A DNA stretch of 64,000 bases from Spirillospora albida (GCF_000718255.1 NZ_JOFJ01000001.1:434001-498000); one strand, 5' to 3'. Shown: positions 52,202 to 61,078, numbered from the stretch's first letter. The notes: generated by a model from the letters alone, not told the origin. A program made the numbers and translations.

Positions 52202-52584
52202 CGACGGCCCGCCGGGACGCTGTACGGCAGGCGCTGGCGCGCTGCGACGGGTTCCGCAGCGCGCAGGACCTTTACGCCGACCTGCGTTCGGATGGCTCGA
52301 AGATCGGCCTCACCACGGTGTACCGGGCGCTGCAGGCGCTCAGCGACTCCGGTGAGGTCGACGTGCTGCGCACCGACGAGGGCGAGGCCGTCTACCGCGC
52401 CTGCCAGACCGTGCAGCACCACCACCACCTGGTCTGCCGCGACTGCGGCAAGACGGTGGAGGTCGAGGGCCCCGCCGTGGAGAGCTGGGCCGACACCATC
52501 GGCGCCGAGCACGGCTTCGTCGACGTCACGCACACGGTCGAGGTCTTCGGCACCTGCGGCGGCTGCGCCAAGCCCTCCGCCTAG
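52198..52584 (+). CDS. zur: Zinc uptake regulator, Fur family
   Basis: A 128-residue Fur-type repressor. The winged helix includes FRSAQDLYADLRSDGSKIGL then TTVYRALQALSDSGEVDVLR. The metal-binding half has HHHHLVCRDCGKTVEVEG with one CxxC, and CGGC near the end provides the second pair for the structural zinc. Co-operon placement with znuACB and the Zur box upstream identify the metal as zinc. It probably represses its own operon. Confidence 0.95.
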   Translation: MTTARRDAVRQALARCDGFRSAQDLYADLRSDGSKIGLTTVYRALQALSDSGEVDVLRTDEGEAVYRACQTVQHHHHLVCRDCGKTVEVEGPAVESWADTIGAEHGFVDVTHTVEVFGTCGGCAKPSA

Positions 52585-52712
52585 GAGGCCACCCGGCCCG
52601 TCCGCACCGGCCGCCGTCTCGGCCGTCGGCGGCCGGGATCATCGCGAGCGAAGCGGGACCCCGACCGCGCAGCGATCCTCAAGACGAGCCGGAGCGGTGC
52701 GGCGACCGCGGG

Positions 52713-53513
52713 TCAAGCACCGCCCGACGCCGTGGGGACCTCGTTGGGCACCGCTCCGCCGTAGCGGCGGTCGCGCGAGGCGTAGAGCTCGCAGGCGTGC
52801 CAGAAGTGGCGGCGGTCGAAGTCGGGCCAGAGGGTGTCGAGGAACACCATCTCCGCGTAGGCCGACTGCCAGAGCAGGAAGTTGGACGTGCGCTGCTCCC
52901 CCGACGACCGCAGGAACAGGTCGACGTCCGGGATGCCCGGTTCGTCGAGGTAGCGGGCGAAGACCTTCTCGGTGATCTTGTCGGGGTTGAGCCGCCCGTC
53001 CCGGACGTCCCTGGCGATGGCCGCCGCGGCGTCGGCGATCTCGGCGCGGCCCCCGTAGTTCACGCAGAACTGGAGCGTCAGGACCTTGTTGCCGCGGGTC
53101 ATCTCCTCGGCCGTCTCCAGCTCGCTGATGACGCTGCGCCACAGCCGCGGCCGGCGGCCGGCCCACCGCACCCGGACGCCCATCGCGTTCAGCTGGTCGC
53201 GGCGGCGGCGGATGACGTCCCGGTTGAAGCCCATGAGGAAGCGCACCTCGTCCGGCGACCGCTTCCAGTTCTCGGTGGAGAACGCGTAAGCCGACAGGTA
53301 GGGGACGCCGAGCTCGATCGCGCCCATGACCACGTCGAAGAGCGAGTCCTCGCCGCGCTTGTGGCCCTCGGTGCGCGGCAGCCCGCGCTCCTTCGCCCAC
53401 CGGCCGTTGCCGTCCATGACGATGGCGACGTGCCTCGGCACGAGGTCGGCCGGGATCGGCGGCGGGAGGGCCCCGTCGCGGTGCGGATCCGGCGGCGTGA
53501 CGGCCCTGCTCAA
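52713..53513 (-). CDS. uppS: Isoprenyl transferase (undecaprenyl diphosphate synthase-like)
   Basis: A 266-residue cis-prenyltransferase that builds the lipid carrier for cell-wall synthesis. The catalytic Asp is in IVMDGNGRWAKERGLPRTEG; other family blocks are LSAYAFSTENWKRSPDEV, LQFCVNYGGRAEIADAA and DLFLRSSGEQRTSNFLLWQS followed by YAEMVFLDTLWPDF. The TTG at 53513 overlaps the recO stop and has GGGAGA five nt upstream. It is translated with recO, an arrangement common in actinomycetes. Confidence 0.95.
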   Translation of the reverse strand: MSRAVTPPDPHRDGALPPPIPADLVPRHVAIVMDGNGRWAKERGLPRTEGHKRGEDSLFDVVMGAIELGVPYLSAYAFSTENWKRSPDEVRFLMGFNRDVIRRRRDQLNAMGVRVRWAGRRPRLWRSVISELETAEEMTRGNKVLTLQFCVNYGGRAEIADAAAAIARDVRDGRLNPDKITEKVFARYLDEPGIPDVDLFLRSSGEQRTSNFLLWQSAYAEMVFLDTLWPDFDRRHFWHACELYASRDRRYGGAVPNEVPTASGGA

Positions 53514-54307
53514 ACTGTCTCCCTGGTGATCGGTTCGTCGTCCGCGGCGGTGCCCGCCGGGTCGCCGGCGTCGTCCGGGCCGCGCTCGACGTGGCGCAGT
53601 GACCGGATGCCGTGCTCCAGATGCCATTGCAGGTACGCGGCGACGAGGCCGCTGCACTCGGCGCGGTAGCGGGCCTCGCTTCCGTCCGCGTACTCCCAGT
53701 CGCCGCGCAGCAGCGCCAGCATCAGCGCGAACGTGGGCGGCGCGGGGGTCGCGGCGCCGGGCTGGCGGCAGTTCGCGCAGACCGCGCCGCCCGCCGCGAT
53801 CGCGAAGCCGCGCAGCCCGCCGCGCGTCCCGCAGCGGCAGCACTCGTCCAGCGCGGGGGCCCACCCGGCGACCGACAGCGACCGCAGCAGGAAGGCGTCC
53901 AGGACGAGCCGGGGGTCGTGGTCGCGCTCGGCGAGCGTGCGCAGGCCGCCCAGCAGCAGGAGGAACTGCCGCAGCGCGGGCTCGCCCTCCTCCGCGGTGA
54001 GCCTCTCGGCGGTCTCCAGCATCGCGGTGCCGGCCGTGTAGCGGGGGTAGTCGGTGACGAGCCGCTCGCCGTAGGGGCGGAGGGTCTCCGCCTGCGTGAT
54101 CAGGTCGAGGGAGCGGCGCTCGTACAGCTGGAGGTCGACGTGGGTGAACGGTTCGAGGCGCGCGCCGAACCGCGACTTCGTCTTGCGGACCCCCTTGGCC
54201 GCGGCGCGGATCCGGCCGGTGCGCCGGGTCAGCACCGTCACGATCCGGTCGGCCTCGCCCAGCTTCTGGGTGCGCAGGACGATGCCTTCGTCGCGGTAGA
54301 GGGTCAC
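53510..54307 (-). CDS. recO: DNA repair protein RecO
   Basis: A 265-residue recombination mediator. It opens TLYRDEGIVLRTQKLGEADR with an OB-fold (VTVLTRRTGRIRAAAKGVRK, FGARLEPFTHVDLQLYERRS) and carries a four-cysteine zinc site (CCRCGTRGGLRGF and CANC). It loads RecA on SSB-coated DNA together with RecR. The GTG at 54307 has GGGAGA about 10 nt upstream. It is coupled to uppS. Confidence 0.95.
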   Translation of the reverse strand: MTLYRDEGIVLRTQKLGEADRIVTVLTRRTGRIRAAAKGVRKTKSRFGARLEPFTHVDLQLYERRSLDLITQAETLRPYGERLVTDYPRYTAGTAMLETAERLTAEEGEPALRQFLLLLGGLRTLAERDHDPRLVLDAFLLRSLSVAGWAPALDECCRCGTRGGLRGFAIAAGGAVCANCRQPGAATPAPPTFALMLALLRGDWEYADGSEARYRAECSGLVAAYLQWHLEHGIRSLRHVERGPDDAGDPAGTAADDEPITRETV

Positions 54308-54491
54308 CCGTTCATTCTCCCGCACGTCACGCCGTGCATCGGCGCCTCATCCGACATCTCCCCATAAACCACACACGTCCCGGCCGCGATGGCGGCACGT
54401 TGCGCGATCATCACGTAAGGTGACCGGAAGCGGACGCTCCGGCGGGGTGGAAATCGTGGCCTGGTCCACTCCGAGGTGGCAGCGTGGCGGC

Positions 54492-55520
54492 ATGAGATGC
54501 ACCATCGTGCCGCCGCACATGCTGGAGCGACTCGCCGGCGATGCCGCCGACCCCGCGCTGCGCGACCGCGCCCGGCACACGCTGGCCCTCACGTCCGCGC
54601 AGTTCACCGAGCGCCGAACGCTCGCGCCCGCGCCGCCCGCGCCCGCGGAGGACTTCGTCCCCCGCCGCACGATCCACGACGCGGAGCACCGGGAGGAGCT
54701 GCCCGGGCGCACCGTCCGCGCCGAGGGCGGCCCCGCCACCGGCGACGCCGACGTCGACCGGTCCTACGACTGGCTCGGCATCACCTTCGACTTCTTCGAG
54801 ACCGTGTACCGGCGCAACTCCATCGACGGCGCCGGGCTGGAGATGATCTCGACCGTCCACTACGGCGACCGGTACCAGAACGCCTTCTGGAACGGCCGGC
54901 AGATGGTCTACGGCGACGGCGACGGCGTGATCTTCACCGCGTTCACCGGCCCGCTCGACGTCACCGGGCACGAGCTCGTCCACGGCATCACGCAGTACAC
55001 CGCGAACCTGGAGTACTACGGGCAGTCCGGCGCGCTGAACGAGTCCATGTCGGACGTGTTCGGCTCGCTGATCAAGCAGCGGCACCTCGGCCACACCGCC
55101 GACCGGGCCGACTGGCTGATCGGCCAGGGCCTGCTCGCGGAGGGCGTCGCGGGGGTCGCGCTGCGGTCGCTGAAGGAGCCCGGGACGGCCTACGACGACC
55201 CGCGGATCGGCAAGGACCCGCAGCCCGGCCACATGGACGACTACGTCGAGACCTACCGCGACAACGGCGGCGTCCACATCAACTCGGGCATTCCCAACCG
55301 CGCCTTCCACCTCGCGGCCACGGCCATCGGCGGGAACGCGTGGGAGAAGGCCGGGCGCGTCTGGTACGACACGCTCACCGGGGGCGCCCTGAGCACGACC
55401 ATCGAGTTCGCCGCGTTCGCCGCGGAGACCGTCCGGACCGCCGCGCGTCTCTACGGCGACACGGCGGCCGAGACGGAGGCGGTGCGGAACGCGTGGAGGG
55501 GGGTAGGCGTCATCAGGTGA
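54492..55520 (+). CDS. M4 family metallopeptidase, protealysin type
   Basis: A 342-residue thermolysin-family zinc protease without a signal peptide. The zinc motif HELVH is at 160-164, with the third ligand Glu184 in ALNESMSDVFG and the catalytic His262 in GGVHINSGIPN. The short N-terminal propeptide (residues 1-55; CTIVPPHMLERLA) is the protealysin-like type, so the enzyme may stay in the cell or leave by another route. A short inhibitor-like gene overlaps its stop codon by 4 bp. Confidence 0.95.
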   Translation: MRCTIVPPHMLERLAGDAADPALRDRARHTLALTSAQFTERRTLAPAPPAPAEDFVPRRTIHDAEHREELPGRTVRAEGGPATGDADVDRSYDWLGITFDFFETVYRRNSIDGAGLEMISTVHYGDRYQNAFWNGRQMVYGDGDGVIFTAFTGPLDVTGHELVHGITQYTANLEYYGQSGALNESMSDVFGSLIKQRHLGHTADRADWLIGQGLLAEGVAGVALRSLKEPGTAYDDPRIGKDPQPGHMDDYVETYRDNGGVHINSGIPNRAFHLAATAIGGNAWEKAGRVWYDTLTGGALSTTIEFAAFAAETVRTAARLYGDTAAETEAVRNAWRGVGVIR

Positions 55521-55771
55521 AAGTCTCCATTGTCCGGACCGGCGGTTTCGCCGGGATCGAACGGCGCGCCCAGTCGGACAGCGCGGGCGACCCCCTGCTC
55601 GCCCGCCTCGTCGACAGGGTCGACCTCCGCGCGGTGCCGCCCCCCGGCCGGATCCCCGACCAGTTCCTGTACGAGATCGACATCGACGGCGAGTGCGCGG
55701 TCGTCGGCGAGGCCCAGCTCAGCGGCCCCCTCCGCGAACTGGTCCACCACGTCCTCGGCCGCGCCGGCTGA
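55517..55771 (+). CDS. Emfourin-like protealysin inhibitor
   Basis: An 84-residue protein. It opens VSIVRTGGFAGIERRAQSDS and has FLYEIDIDGECAVVGEAQLS then PLRELVHHVLGRA, matching the emfourin family, small proteins co-encoded with protealysin-like M4 proteases and shown to inhibit them. The GTG at 55517 overlaps the protease stop (GTGA), so the two are made together. Confidence 0.88.
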   Translation: MKVSIVRTGGFAGIERRAQSDSAGDPLLARLVDRVDLRAVPPPGRIPDQFLYEIDIDGECAVVGEAQLSGPLRELVHHVLGRAG

Positions 55772-55782
55772 CCCGAACGGCG

Positions 55783-55815
55783 CCGGCCCCGGCACGCGGT
55801 GCGCGCCGGGGCCGG
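55783..55815. terminator. Bidirectional terminator hairpin between emfourin gene and leuA
   Basis: Perfect 11-bp arms CCGGCCCCGGC and GCCGGGGCCGG with an 11-nt loop lie in the gap between two convergent genes. Confidence 0.75.
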
Positions 55816-55827
55816 TACGTCGCGTGC

Positions 55828-57537
55828 CTACTCGGCGGCGCGGGCCACCCGGTTCACGGCCGACAGGATCGCCTTCAGCGAGGCGGTGACGATGTTGCCG
55901 TCGATGCCGACGCCCCACACCGTGCGCCCGTCGACATCGCACTCGACGTAGGCGGCGGCGCGGGCGTCGCCGCCGGCGCTCAGCGCGTGCTCGGTGTAGT
56001 CCAGGACGCGGACGCCGATCCCCACGGACGCGAGCGCGTCGGTGAACGCGGACACCGGGCCGTTCCCGACACCGTCGATCTCGCGGATCTCCCCCGCCAT
56101 CCGGACGTCGCAGCTGATCGCGTCCTTCTCGTCCACCCGCGAGGTGGAGCGGTGCGCGAGCAGCCCGACGCGCGGGCCGTTGGCCAGGAACTCCGACTCG
56201 AAGATCTCCCACATGCGCTCGGCGGTGACCTCGCCGCCCTCGCTGTCGGTGTGCTCCTGCACCACCCGGGAGAACTCGATCTGCAGTCGCCGCGGCAGCT
56301 CCAGCGAGTGCTCGGTCTTCATGATGTAGGCGACGCCGCCCTTGCCGGACTGGCTGTTCACCCGGATCACGGCCTCGTACGTCCGGCCGACGTCGTGCGG
56401 GTCGATCGGCAGGTACGGGACCTCCCAGCGGAAGTCCTCGACCGGGACGCCTGCCGCGGCGGCGTCCGCCTTCAGGTGGTCGAACCCCTTGTTGATGGCG
56501 TCCTGGTGCGACCCGGAGAACGCCGTGTAGACCAGGTCGCCGCCGTAGGGGTGGCGCTCGTGGACGGGCAGCTGGTTGCAGTACTCGACCGTCCGGCGGA
56601 TCTCGTCGATGTCGGAGAAGTCGATCTGCGGGTCGACGCCCTGCGTGAACAGGTTCAGGCCGAGGGTGACCAGGCAGACGTTGCCGGTGCGCTCGCCGTT
56701 GCCGAACAGGCAGCCCTCGATGCGGTCGGCGCCCGCCTGGTAGCCCAGCTCGGCGGCGGCGACGGCGGTGCCGCGGTCGTTGTGCGGGTGCAGCGACAGA
56801 ACGATGGAGTCCCGGTAGGCCAGGTTCCGGTTCATCCACTCGATCTGGTCGGCGTACACGTTCGGGGTCGCCATCTCCACCGTCGCCGGCAGGTTGACGA
56901 TGACCTTCCGGTCCGGGGTGGGCTTCCACACCTCGTTGACGGCGTTGCAGACCTCGACGGCGTACTCCAGCTCCGTGCCGGTGAACGACTCGGGCGAGTA
57001 CTCGAAGAAGATCTCGGTGTCGCCCATGTCCTCGGCGAGCTTGGCGCACAGCTTCGCGCCCTCCACCGCGATCGCGGTGATGCCGTCCCTGTCCTGCCCG
57101 AACACCACGCGCCGCTGCAACGTGCTGGTCGAGTTGTACAGGTGGACGATCGCCTGCTTCGCGCCGCGGACGGCCTCGAAGGTCCGCTCGATCAGCTCGG
57201 GCCGGGCCTGCGTCAGGACCTGGATGACGACGTCGTCCGGGACGCGGCCCTCGTCGATGATCTGCCGGACGAAGTCGTAGTCGGTCTGGCTGGCCGCCGG
57301 GAACCCGACCTCGATCTCCTTGTAGCCCATCCGTACCAGCAGCTCGAACATCTTGAGCTTGCGGTGGGAGTCCATCGGGTCGATCAGGGCCTGGTTGCCG
57401 TCCCGCAGGTCGACCGCGCACCAGCGCGGGGCCTCGGTGATCACCTTGTCGGGCCAGGTGCGGTCGGTCAGCGCGACCGGCTGGAACGCCCGGTAGCGCT
57501 GGAACGGCATGCCGGACGGTTGCTGCTGCGAAGACAT
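55828..57537 (-). CDS. leuA: 2-isopropylmalate synthase
   Basis: A 569-residue enzyme for the first committed step of leucine synthesis, joining acetyl-CoA and 2-oxoisovalerate. The catalytic barrel has DLRDGNQALIDPMDSHRKLK, EVGFPAASQTDYDF and LSLHPHNDRGTAVAAAELGY, whose HxH binds the metal. The C-terminal regulatory domain, the site of leucine feedback, is present (ISCDVRMAGEIREIDGVGNG). The ATG at 57537 begins the SSQQQPSGMPFQRYR opening. A leader peptide with a run of Leu codons lies upstream. Confidence 0.96.
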   Translation of the reverse strand: MSSQQQPSGMPFQRYRAFQPVALTDRTWPDKVITEAPRWCAVDLRDGNQALIDPMDSHRKLKMFELLVRMGYKEIEVGFPAASQTDYDFVRQIIDEGRVPDDVVIQVLTQARPELIERTFEAVRGAKQAIVHLYNSTSTLQRRVVFGQDRDGITAIAVEGAKLCAKLAEDMGDTEIFFEYSPESFTGTELEYAVEVCNAVNEVWKPTPDRKVIVNLPATVEMATPNVYADQIEWMNRNLAYRDSIVLSLHPHNDRGTAVAAAELGYQAGADRIEGCLFGNGERTGNVCLVTLGLNLFTQGVDPQIDFSDIDEIRRTVEYCNQLPVHERHPYGGDLVYTAFSGSHQDAINKGFDHLKADAAAAGVPVEDFRWEVPYLPIDPHDVGRTYEAVIRVNSQSGKGGVAYIMKTEHSLELPRRLQIEFSRVVQEHTDSEGGEVTAERMWEIFESEFLANGPRVGLLAHRSTSRVDEKDAISCDVRMAGEIREIDGVGNGPVSAFTDALASVGIGVRVLDYTEHALSAGGDARAAAYVECDVDGRTVWGVGIDGNIVTASLKAILSAVNRVARAAE

Positions 57538-57591
57538 CTCGGGGTGTGTCCCTCTGCTCGGAATCCTGCGGCCGACGTCCACGTCAAAGTC

Positions 57592-57633
57592 CCGCAGCGA
57601 GGGAGCCGACCTGTTTACAGGCCCCCGCTGCGG
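57592..57633 (-). promoter_or_regulatory. leuA attenuator stem
   Basis: Inverted arms CCGCAGCG (57592-57599) and CGCTGCGG (57626-57633) flank 26 nt that include the leader-peptide stop codon. Ribosome stalling on the Leu codons just upstream would decide whether this stem or a competing fold forms. No clear T-tract follows, so control might act on transcription or on translation. Confidence 0.5.
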
Positions 57634-57686
57634 CCGCTAAGGAGGAGCAGCTCACGCGACACGCCTGCCAAGCTAACAGATGCCAT
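57615..57686 (-). CDS. leuA leader peptide
   Basis: A 23-codon reading frame from ATG 57684-57686 to TAA 57615-57617 encodes MASVSLAGVSRELLLL and a Gly/Ser/Arg tail. Four consecutive Leu codons (CTG CTC CTC CTT at 57639-57650) are what a leucine attenuator needs. It ends 77 bp before leuA. Leader-peptide control of leuA has been described in other actinobacteria; here it is predicted. Confidence 0.7.
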   Translation of the reverse strand: MASVSLAGVSRELLLLSGRSGGL

Positions 57687-57846
57687 CCGGGCTACGGAAA
57701 CCGCATCCCGCATGCTGAGACGTCAACCGCCTCCCCCGTCTCTGGAACGATCCTCACCCTCCAGCGCATTCCTGAAACCCCGCCGCCCCCGGAGCCCCGG
57801 GGCGCCGCTGCCGGACGGCGGTGGGACGCACGATTAGGCTGGGGGC

Positions 57847-58434
57847 ATGGCCGATGACCCCGGTCCCGGTGCGGACGCCGGACGTCCGCGACCGTCGTTC
57901 CTGCCGCCCGAGCAGGGACCGCCGCCCGCCGCCGGCGCGCACACCGCCCCCGCCGCCGCGCCGCCCCGGTCCGGCGGCGCCTGGGGCATCGCGATGATCC
58001 TCACGGCGACGGCGCTGCTCGTGTCGGCGTTCCTGCCGTGGGCCCGCGCCGAGATGGTCGTCGAGCTGCTCGGCCGGCCCGTCACCCGCGACCTCGGCAG
58101 CCTCGCCGGGATCGAGGCCGACGGCCTCGTCCTCGCCGTCCCCGTCCTCGCGGTCGTCGCCATCGGGCTCGCGTTCTGGGACACCGTCGTCCGGGACGCC
58201 CGCGTCGGGTCCCTCGCCGCCGTGCCCGGCGCCCTCGCGCTGCTCGCCTGCGGCCTGTTCGTGCTGCGGCTCGGCGACGTGCGGGACAACGCCCCCGGGC
58301 TCGGCCTGGAGGTCGGCTACCGGATCACCGTCCGGTACGGCTGGTACGCCGCGGTCGGCGCGTCGCTGGCGCTGATGGCGATCGCCCTCGCCCGCCCCCT
58401 CGCCGACCGCCTCACGCGCACCGGTCAGTCGTAG
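57847..58434 (+). CDS. Four-segment membrane protein of unknown function
   Basis: A 195-residue protein. A Pro/Gly/Ala-rich N-terminus of about 43 residues is followed by four hydrophobic segments (GIAMILTATALLVSAFLPW, LVLAVPVLAVVAIGLAFW, VPGALALLACGLFVL and AAVGASLALMAIALA). Layout and length fit the broad class of actinobacterial Trp-rich-turn membrane proteins, but I recognise no named family. Its 3' end overlaps the convergent era gene by 10 bp. Confidence 0.78.
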   Translation: MADDPGPGADAGRPRPSFLPPEQGPPPAAGAHTAPAAAPPRSGGAWGIAMILTATALLVSAFLPWARAEMVVELLGRPVTRDLGSLAGIEADGLVLAVPVLAVVAIGLAFWDTVVRDARVGSLAAVPGALALLACGLFVLRLGDVRDNAPGLGLEVGYRITVRYGWYAAVGASLALMAIALARPLADRLTRTGQS

Positions 58435-59336
58435 AACCCGAGCCGCCGCAGCTGCTTCGGATCGCGCTGCCAGTCGCGCAGCACGCTGACCCGCAGGTCC
58501 AGGAACACCTTCGTGCCGAGCAGCGCCTCGATCTGGCGCCGGGCCGCGGCGCCCACCTCCCGGAGCCGCGTCCCCTTGTGCCCGATGATGATGCCCTTCT
58601 GGCTGGGCCGCTCCACGTACAGGTGCGCGTACACGTCGACGAGGTCGTCCCTGCCCTCGCGCGGCGCCATCTCGTCCACGACGACGGCGATCGAGTGCGG
58701 CAGCTCGTCCCGGACGCCCTCCAGCGCCGCCTCGCGGATCAGCTCCGCGACGAGGACCTGCTCCGGCTCGTCCGTGAGGTCGCCCTCCGGGTAGAGGGCC
58801 ATCCCCTCCGGCAGGTGCCCGATGAGCAGGTCGCCCACGAGGCCCACCTGGAAGCCGTCGGCCGCCGAACACGGCACGATGTCGGCGAACTCCCCCAGCC
58901 TCCCCACGGCGAGGAGCTGCTCCGCGATCTGCTCGGGCGACGCCAGGTCGGTCTTCGTGACGATCGCGACGACCGGTGTCCGCTTCACCCCCGCCAGCTC
59001 CCGCGCGATGTACCGGTCACCGGGCCCGACCGGCTGGTCGGCCGGCACGCAGAACCCGATCACGTCCACCTCGGTCAGCGTCGACCGCACCAGGCTGTCG
59101 AGCCGCTCCCCCAGCAGCGTCCGCGGCTTGTGCAGCCCCGGCGTGTCGACGACGACGAGCTGCGCGTCCGGCCGGTGCACGATGCCGCGGATCGTCCGCC
59201 GCGTCGTCTGCGGCCGGCTGCTGGTGATCGCCACCTTGGTCCCGACCAGCGCGTTCATCAACGTCGACTTGCCGACATTGGGCCGTCCGATGAAACAGGC
59301 GAACCCGGCACGATGGCCCTCTCCCAGCATGGTCAC
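58425..59336 (-). CDS. era: GTPase Era
   Basis: A 303-residue GTPase needed for 16S rRNA maturation and 30S assembly. G1 is GRPNVGKST, the switch region is TTRRTIRGIV, G3 is DTPGL and G4 is TKTD; the C-terminal KH domain has the RNA-binding loop GIIIGHKGTRLREVG. GTG 59336 or ATG 59330 is the start. It belongs to the conserved phoH-ybeY-era block. Confidence 0.96.
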   Translation of the reverse strand: MTMLGEGHRAGFACFIGRPNVGKSTLMNALVGTKVAITSSRPQTTRRTIRGIVHRPDAQLVVVDTPGLHKPRTLLGERLDSLVRSTLTEVDVIGFCVPADQPVGPGDRYIARELAGVKRTPVVAIVTKTDLASPEQIAEQLLAVGRLGEFADIVPCSAADGFQVGLVGDLLIGHLPEGMALYPEGDLTDEPEQVLVAELIREAALEGVRDELPHSIAVVVDEMAPREGRDDLVDVYAHLYVERPSQKGIIIGHKGTRLREVGAAARRQIEALLGTKVFLDLRVSVLRDWQRDPKQLRRLGFYD

Positions 59337-59452
59337 CGGTCAATTGTCGCCTACCCGCCACGGTGAACGAGCCCGTGACCGGCACGGCGACCGGGCACGC
59401 GCGCCGGGGGTCGCGGACGCGTCAGGCCGCCGCTCCCCGTACGCTGGGCGTC

Positions 59453-59791
59453 GTGAGCGAGCTGAACGCCGAGGACGCGAAGATCATTACTCTGGCGCGG
59501 TCGTCCCGGGCCCGGAACGGTGCCGCCGAGGGCGCCGCCGTCCGCGACGAGATGGGCCGCACCTACACCGCGACGAGCGTGGACCTGCCGTCCCTGAAGC
59601 TGTCGGCCCTCGCCGTCGCCGTCGCCATGGCCGTCTCGTCCGGCGCCGACGGCCTGGAGGCCGCCGCGCTCGTCACGACCGCCGGGACCGCCGACCCGGC
59701 CGACGTCGCCGCCGTCCGCGACCTGGGCCCGAAGGCCCCCGTGCTGGTGACCGCCCCCAACGGCGAACTCCAGACCGTCCTGCCCGCCTAG
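59453..59791 (+). CDS. Cytidine deaminase-like protein without zinc ligands
   Basis: A 112-residue protein encoded beside era in many actinomycetes. The sequence order (DAKIITLARSSRARNGAAEG, GRTYTATSVDLPSLKLSALA, ALVTTAGTADPADVAAVRDL) follows the cytidine deaminase fold, yet neither the His/Cys-Ala-Glu motif nor the PCxxC motif is present. There is no Cys at all. It is probably a non-catalytic relative. GTG 59453 is the likely start. Unlike its neighbours it is on the plus strand. Confidence 0.75.
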   Translation: MSELNAEDAKIITLARSSRARNGAAEGAAVRDEMGRTYTATSVDLPSLKLSALAVAVAMAVSSGADGLEAAALVTTAGTADPADVAAVRDLGPKAPVLVTAPNGELQTVLPA

Positions 59792-61062
59792 ACCCTCCTG
59801 ACGAGGACCGTCCCCACGCGGTTGCGGCGGCCGGCCATGGTCTCCGCCTCAAGGGTGAGGGCGGCGCCGTCCGTCCCGACCTCGGCCGTCGAGCCCGCGA
59901 TGGGCACGCGCCCCAGGGCGTGGGCGAGGAGGCCGCCGACCGTCTCGACCTCTTCGGCGTCGAGCTCGACGCCGAACAGCTCGGCCAGGTCCTCCACGGG
60001 GAGGCGGGCGGTGACGCGCGCGGCCGTGCCCTCCTCCAGCCAGGTCACCGGCGGGGTCTCCACGTCGTACTCGTCGGTGATCTCGCCGACGATCTCCTCC
60101 AGGATGTCCTCGATCGTGACGAGCCCGGCCGTGCCGCCGTACTCGTCGATGACGATCGCGACATGGATCTGGCGCGCCTGCATCTCGCGCAGCAGCCCGT
60201 CGATCGGCTTGCTGTCCGGCACGTACGTCGCGGGGCGCATCACCGTGTCGACGGTCTCGACCGCCTCGCCCTCCCGGTGCTCCTGGCTGCGGCGCACGAC
60301 GTCCTTCAGATAGGCGATGCCGACGACGTCGTCCTCGTTCTCGCCCACGACCGGAATGCGGGAGAAACCGCTGCGCAGCGCCAGCGTCATCGCCTGCCGC
60401 AGCGTCTTGTGCCGCTCGATGAACACGATGTCGGTGCGCGGCACCATCACCTCGCGGACGAGGGTGTCGCCCAGCTCGAACACCGAGTGGATCATTTGCC
60501 GCTCGCCGGGCTCGATCAGGCTCCGCTGCTCCGCCAGGTCGACAAGGTCGCGCAGCTCCGCCTCGGACGCGAACGGCCCCTCCCGGAACCCCTTGCCCGG
60601 CGTCAGCGCGTTCCCCAGCAGGATCAGCAGCCGCGGCAGCGGCCCGAACACCCGCGCGAGGGGATGGATCACCGCCGCGCCGGCCAGCGCGATGCGGTCC
60701 GCGTGCTGGATGCCCAGCGTCCGCGGCCCCACCCCGATCGCGACATAGCTGACCACGATCATGATCGCGGCGGCCGTCACGTACGCGCGCCACGTCTCGT
60801 CCAGCCACGCGATGCACAGATCCGCCACGATCACCGTGGCGACGAGCTCGCAGCCGATCCGCAGCAGCAGCACCAGGTTCACGTACCGGGCCGGGTCGGC
60901 GACGACCGCCGCGAGCCGCCGCGAACCGCGCCGCCCCTCCCGGACGATCTCGTCCACGGTCACCCGCGACACCCGGGCCAGCGCCGTCTCCGCGCTCGCC
61001 AGCAGCCCCGCCATGACCACGAGGCCCGCGGCGAACGCCGCCGGCCAGCCCTGCGCCCCCAT
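59788..61062 (-). CDS. Hemolysin-C/CorC-like protein (DUF21, CBS pair, transporter-associated domain)
   Basis: A 424-residue membrane protein. The DUF21 region has about four hydrophobic segments (AAFAAGLVVMAGLLASAETA through MIVVSYVAIGVGPRTLGIQH). Two CBS domains follow (VREVMVPRTDIVFIERHKTL; VMRPATYVPDSKPIDGLLRE with HVAIVIDEYGGTAGLVTIED), and the C-terminal CorC_HlyC domain ends ETMAGRRNRVGTVLVRRV. Family members are linked to Mg/Co efflux. It follows ybeY on the same strand with a 16-bp gap. Confidence 0.93.
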   Translation of the reverse strand: MGAQGWPAAFAAGLVVMAGLLASAETALARVSRVTVDEIVREGRRGSRRLAAVVADPARYVNLVLLLRIGCELVATVIVADLCIAWLDETWRAYVTAAAIMIVVSYVAIGVGPRTLGIQHADRIALAGAAVIHPLARVFGPLPRLLILLGNALTPGKGFREGPFASEAELRDLVDLAEQRSLIEPGERQMIHSVFELGDTLVREVMVPRTDIVFIERHKTLRQAMTLALRSGFSRIPVVGENEDDVVGIAYLKDVVRRSQEHREGEAVETVDTVMRPATYVPDSKPIDGLLREMQARQIHVAIVIDEYGGTAGLVTIEDILEEIVGEITDEYDVETPPVTWLEEGTAARVTARLPVEDLAELFGVELDAEEVETVGGLLAHALGRVPIAGSTAEVGTDGAALTLEAETMAGRRNRVGTVLVRRV

Positions 61063-61078
61063 CAGCGCCCCGTGGCGA

